Shown in pieces: positions 6,100 through 7,776 of a stretch of 7,776 bases of DNA (its first letter is position 1; each line of letters begins with the position of its first letter). Under the pieces are notes generated by a model. That model searched no databases, was not told the origin of the DNA, and worked only from the letters and a program-made list of their open reading frames with translations. A program made the translations under genes and the position numbers. This DNA is from JANRKN01 sp033763435 (GTDB taxonomy: Bacteria; Planctomycetota; Phycisphaerae; Phycisphaerales; UBA1924), in the NCBI GenBank assembly GCA_033763435.1, contig JANRKN010000034.1, forward strand, positions 1 through 7,776, read 5' to 3'.

Positions 6100-6516
6100 A
6101 TGGGACTGCGCGACATGTTCAAGAACCCCGCGGCCTTTTCGCTGGACGTGACCAGCGAGGGGGGCGGAAGTGTCGGCGTGGCCGAGGGCGTTGCGCGGGC
6201 GGTCGCGTTCCTGCGTGCGCCCGCGGGCGCGACGCATTGGATGAACCTCAGCGCGCGCGACCTGCGGGGTGTCTCGGCCGAGATTCAGTTCACCGCCGAC
6301 TCGATCAACACCCTGCTCGAGGACGCGCCGATCGGCGACGTGCTGCGCGGGCAGGGGCTCGAAGCGCTTGCCGAGCGTGCCGAGCGCCAGGACGCGGGCC
6401 TCTGGCGCTTTGAAGCGCTGAGCGCGGATGAGTTTGCGCAGGCGATCGTGGGGGTGCTGCGGGGGCACTTCTCGCTCTCGGACCCCATGAAGCTGACGTT
6501 GCGTTCGGAATCGTGA
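6100..6516 (+). CDS. Small conserved-looking protein of unknown function (138 aa)
   Basis: The start chosen is ATG 6100 (MGLRDMFKNP). An upstream in-frame start at 6046 would run antisense through the proB start and add an Arg/Ser-rich segment that looks non-coding. The protein has no signal peptide or membrane segment, so it is probably cytoplasmic. Its composition is balanced: a Gly-rich turn (20-26, EGGGSVG), an amphipathic helix VAEGVARAVAFLRA (27-40), an EIQFTADSINTLLE stretch (61-74), a charged helix EALAERAERQD (88-98), and a C-terminal helix-turn-strand EFAQAIVGVLRGHFSLSDPMKLTLRS. Typical amino-acid balance and GC-rich third positions support a real gene. I do not recognise a family and see no catalytic motif. 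It is transcribed divergently from proB and sits 55 bp upstream of a lipoprotein gene on the same strand, with which it may form an operon. Confidence 0.75.
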   Translation: MGLRDMFKNPAAFSLDVTSEGGGSVGVAEGVARAVAFLRAPAGATHWMNLSARDLRGVSAEIQFTADSINTLLEDAPIGDVLRGQGLEALAERAERQDAGLWRFEALSADEFAQAIVGVLRGHFSLSDPMKLTLRSES

Positions 6517-6532
6517 CTCACGACCCCACGCT

Positions 6533-6551
6533 CGGCGGGATGCGCCCGCCG
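6533..6551 (+). other. Intergenic hairpin between the 138-aa gene and the lipoprotein gene
   Basis: CGGCGGG (6533-6539) pairs perfectly with CCCGCCG (6545-6551) around a 5-nt loop. There is no T-run after it, so it is not a standard intrinsic terminator. It ends 5 nt before the AAAGGA ribosome binding site of the downstream gene, where it could affect mRNA stability or translation. It could also be a chance GC-rich stem. Confidence 0.35.
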
Positions 6552-6556
6552 CGAAG

Positions 6557-6562
6557 AAAGGA
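6557..6562 (+). promoter_or_regulatory. Ribosome binding site of DUF6265-like lipoprotein gene
   Basis: AAAGGA lies 9 nt upstream of ATG 6572 and 12 nt upstream of the next in-frame ATG (6575). This favours 6572 among the four clustered Met codons. Confidence 0.65.
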
Positions 6563-6571
6563 CTGACGACG

Positions 6572-7234
6572 ATGATGCGTGCGATGAATGTCGGGATGAC
6601 GACGATGGCGGCGGCGCTGGCGATGCTGGTGGGGGGGTGCGTGAGCGTGCGCGTCGAGCGCGGGCCCTCGCCCGCGGTGATGAGCCAGCCGGAAGCCAAG
6701 CCCGAAGCCAAGCCCGAAGCGCAGCCCGCCGCCGCGGCGCCGACCGCGCAGCCCGTCGATGTTGCGGGCCAGGTGGTGCTGCCGGCCTCCGCGGCGCCCG
6801 TGCCCGAGCTTGCGCCCCTGTCGTTCATGGAAGGGCGCTGGATCGGCGTCAACCCGAACAAGACGGTGAACGAAGAGCACTGGATGGCGCCGCGGGGCAA
6901 CCACATGCTCGCGACGTTCCGCCAGGTCCGCCGCGACGGCAAGCCGGCGTTCGTGGAGCTGTCGCTGATCACGGTGGAGAAGGACGGTGTGAAGCTCACG
7001 CTGCGTCACCTCCACGGCGGGCTGGAAGTTCCCGAGCGGCGGGCCGAGGTCTCGGTCTTCACGCTCAAGAGCGCGGAGAACAACCGCGTCGAGTTCACGG
7101 GCACCGGCAAGGCCGAGCAGGTCACCGCGGTGATCTACCGCCTGCGTGACGAAAACACGCTGGAGGCCGAGATCCAGTTCGCGCCCGATTCCAAGGAGAA
7201 GGGCTTCACGACCGTCTACCGGCGAGCCAAGTAA
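6572..7234 (+). CDS. Lipoprotein with a DUF6265-like domain
   Basis: This encodes 220 residues. The signal sequence MTTMAAALAMLVGGC ends in a lipobox with the lipidated Cys at residue 23. A Pro/Ala/Lys/Glu linker (about 34-80) follows and includes the repeat PEAKPEAKPEAQP. The globular domain spans about 83-217. The order LSFMEGRWIG, EEHWMAPRGNHMLATFRQVRRDGKPAFVELSLI, then a beta-rich half ending VIYRLRDENTLEAEIQF matches what I recall of the DUF6265 family: a Trp near the N-terminal strand, an EEHW-APRG block and a final strand-turn-strand resembling a small lipocalin-like barrel. The function of that family is not established. The product should be anchored to a membrane by its lipid and held away from it by the linker. 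Its own Shine-Dalgarno and the 55-bp distance suggest it follows the 138-aa gene in one transcript. The family match is from memory of motifs, not a search. Confidence 0.85.
   Translation: MMRAMNVGMTTMAAALAMLVGGCVSVRVERGPSPAVMSQPEAKPEAKPEAQPAAAAPTAQPVDVAGQVVLPASAAPVPELAPLSFMEGRWIGVNPNKTVNEEHWMAPRGNHMLATFRQVRRDGKPAFVELSLITVEKDGVKLTLRHLHGGLEVPERRAEVSVFTLKSAENNRVEFTGTGKAEQVTAVIYRLRDENTLEAEIQFAPDSKEKGFTTVYRRAK
6692..6727 (+). repeat. 12-bp coding tandem repeat (PEAK linker)
   Basis: GAAGCCAAGCCC occurs twice (6692-6703 and 6704-6715). A third copy, GAAGCGCAGCCC (6716-6727), differs at two bases. It encodes EAKP-EAKP-EAQP in the linker of the lipoprotein. In-frame units can change the linker length by slippage without a frameshift. 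Confidence 0.85.
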
Positions 7235-7471
7235 GGCCCGCCGGGCGGTGCCACGGGGCCCGACCCGGGGGAATCTTGACCCAAAGGGCCCGTTTTGTCC
7301 GAATCAGTGGGAATTCGCTTGCCCCCGCCGGGGCAGGGGCTACCGTCGTTTCGTGATCTTTGGGATTGGTCTGGCCGCGTTGGTCGAGCCCTCTCAAGTC
7401 TCCCGACGCTTCGGCTGCCCGAGTTCAAGCACCGGTTCTGTATCTCAGAGTTTCGGGCCAGGGTTTCAGAC
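7235..7471 (+). other. Intergenic region / possible long 5' leader of the RRM gene
   Basis: These 237 bp hold no convincing gene. Directly after the lipoprotein stop is a small stem GCCC-GCC-GGGC (7236-7246). GGGCCC occurs at 7256-7261 and again at 7286-7291, the latter followed by G and TTTT (7293-7296). Pairing of the two copies would give a weak terminator-like structure with a large loop. GCCCC (7321-7325) can pair with either GGGGC at 7330-7334 or GGGGC at 7336-7340, giving alternative hairpins. From about 7341 the sequence is visibly less GC-rich. Bacterial Gly-rich RRM genes are often cold-regulated through long leaders, so this could be such a leader, but no known motif is recognised. 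Confidence 0.5.
7276..7304 (+). promoter_or_regulatory. Candidate promoter for the RRM gene
   Basis: TTGACC (7276-7281) matches the -35 consensus at five of six positions. At 17-bp spacing the -10 hexamer is CCGAAT (7299-7304), only three of six. If used, the transcript would carry a leader of roughly 160 nt before the ATG at 7472. The -35 overlaps the possible terminator structure of the upstream gene. Weak prediction. Confidence 0.3.
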
Positions 7472-7776
7472 ATGAAGCTGTATGTTGGTAATCTGTCGTT
7501 CCAGACGTCGGAAGCGCAGCTGCGCGATATGTTCGCCGCGTTCGGCGAAGTGACGTCGGCCTCGCTGGTCATGGACCGCGAGACGGGCCGCCCCCGCGGC
7601 TTCGGCTTCGTCGAGTTCGCCAACGGCGACGACGCGAAGAACGCCATCAACGAGATGAACGGCAAGAACGTCGACGGTCGCGACCTGACCGTCAACGAAG
7701 CCCGTCCCCGTGAGGGTGGCGGCGGCGGCGGTGGTCGCGGCGGCTTCGGCGGCGGCGGCGGTCGCGGCGGCTCGGG
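7472..7776 (+). CDS. RRM-domain RNA-binding protein with Gly/Arg-rich tail (partial)
   Basis: The visible 101 codons start at ATG 7472, with AGGG 8 nt upstream, and run off the window. One RNA recognition motif fills residues 1-79: RNP2 is LYVGNL (3-8) and RNP1 is RGFGFVEF (42-49), with the aromatic residues Tyr4, Phe44 and Phe46 that stack on RNA bases. The linker ARPRE leads into a Gly/Arg/Phe tail from residue 82 (RGGFGGGGGRGGS). This is the layout of short bacterial RRM proteins of the type known from cyanobacteria and also found in other phyla, which bind single-stranded RNA and are often induced by cold. RNA binding is well supported; targets and regulation are unknown. The C-terminus is missing, but such tails are usually short. 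Confidence 0.95.
   Translation, partial: MKLYVGNLSFQTSEAQLRDMFAAFGEVTSASLVMDRETGRPRGFGFVEFANGDDAKNAINEMNGKNVDGRDLTVNEARPREGGGGGGGRGGFGGGGGRGGS
7715..7776 (+). repeat. Gly/Arg low-complexity coding repeat
   Basis: GGC/GGT-rich sequence encodes poly-Gly broken by the units RGGFG and RGGSG; GGTCGCGGCGGCT occurs twice. It is the RGG-like tail of the RRM protein and continues past the window end. Such G-rich repeats are prone to length variation and assembly error. Confidence 0.8.

Noticed and set aside
3540..6122. 860-codon open frame on the minus strand containing proA plus everything upstream through proB
   Set aside because: Only the last 422 codons encode ProA. The upstream part is an Arg/Ala/Gly-rich out-of-frame reading of proB, typical of GC-rich DNA, and does not indicate a proB-proA fusion.
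1..7776. Search by eye for tRNA, rRNA, CRISPR, insertion sequences and prophage genes
   Set aside because: No spaced repeats, transposase motifs, terminal inverted repeats or structural RNA signatures were seen.

Overview
This is a very GC-rich bacterial window with strong G/C preference at third codon positions. Exported proteins dominate: one Sec-type signal peptide followed by a Pro/Trp-rich protein, two lipoproteins and a secreted thioredoxin. Together with a short RRM protein carrying a Gly/Arg tail, this suggests a planctomycete, perhaps of the class Phycisphaerae. That placement is an inference from style and gene content, since no rRNA or other phylogenetic marker is present. I see no mobile element, CRISPR array, tRNA or rRNA; this looks like ordinary chromosome.

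Layout. (1) Complement 1-1130: the N-terminal 376 codons of an exported Pro-rich then Trp-rich protein whose 3' end lies outside the window. (2) 1131-1318: a divergent intergenic region with a 14-bp tandem repeat and several inverted repeats. (3) 1319-3535, plus strand: an unrecognised lipoprotein and then an exported thioredoxin-fold protein with a long helical C-terminal region, 48 bp apart and probably one operon. (4) 3540-6064, minus strand: proB then proA, overlapping by 4 bp. They encode glutamate 5-kinase and glutamate-5-semialdehyde dehydrogenase, the first two steps of proline synthesis from glutamate. proA ends only 4 bp from the thioredoxin gene, tail to tail. (5) 6100-7234, plus strand, divergent from proB across about 35 bp: an unrecognised 138-residue protein and a DUF6265-like lipoprotein. 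(6) 7235-7471: an intergenic region or long leader. (7) 7472 to the window end: a glycine-rich RRM RNA-binding protein, cut by the window edge.

How the genes work together. Only proB-proA form a clear pathway unit; their ATGA overlap points to translational coupling. The other genes look like independent envelope or housekeeping functions. One pattern stands out. The two genes that open plus-strand units (1319 and 6100) lack a Shine-Dalgarno sequence and have a TANNNT box 6-7 nt before the ATG, as expected for leaderless mRNAs. The second gene of each unit (2117 and 6572) has a clear Shine-Dalgarno. No obvious new multi-gene system was found. The best leads are the Trp-rich exported protein with its repeat-containing upstream region, the leaderless pattern, and the oddly extended ProB N-terminus.
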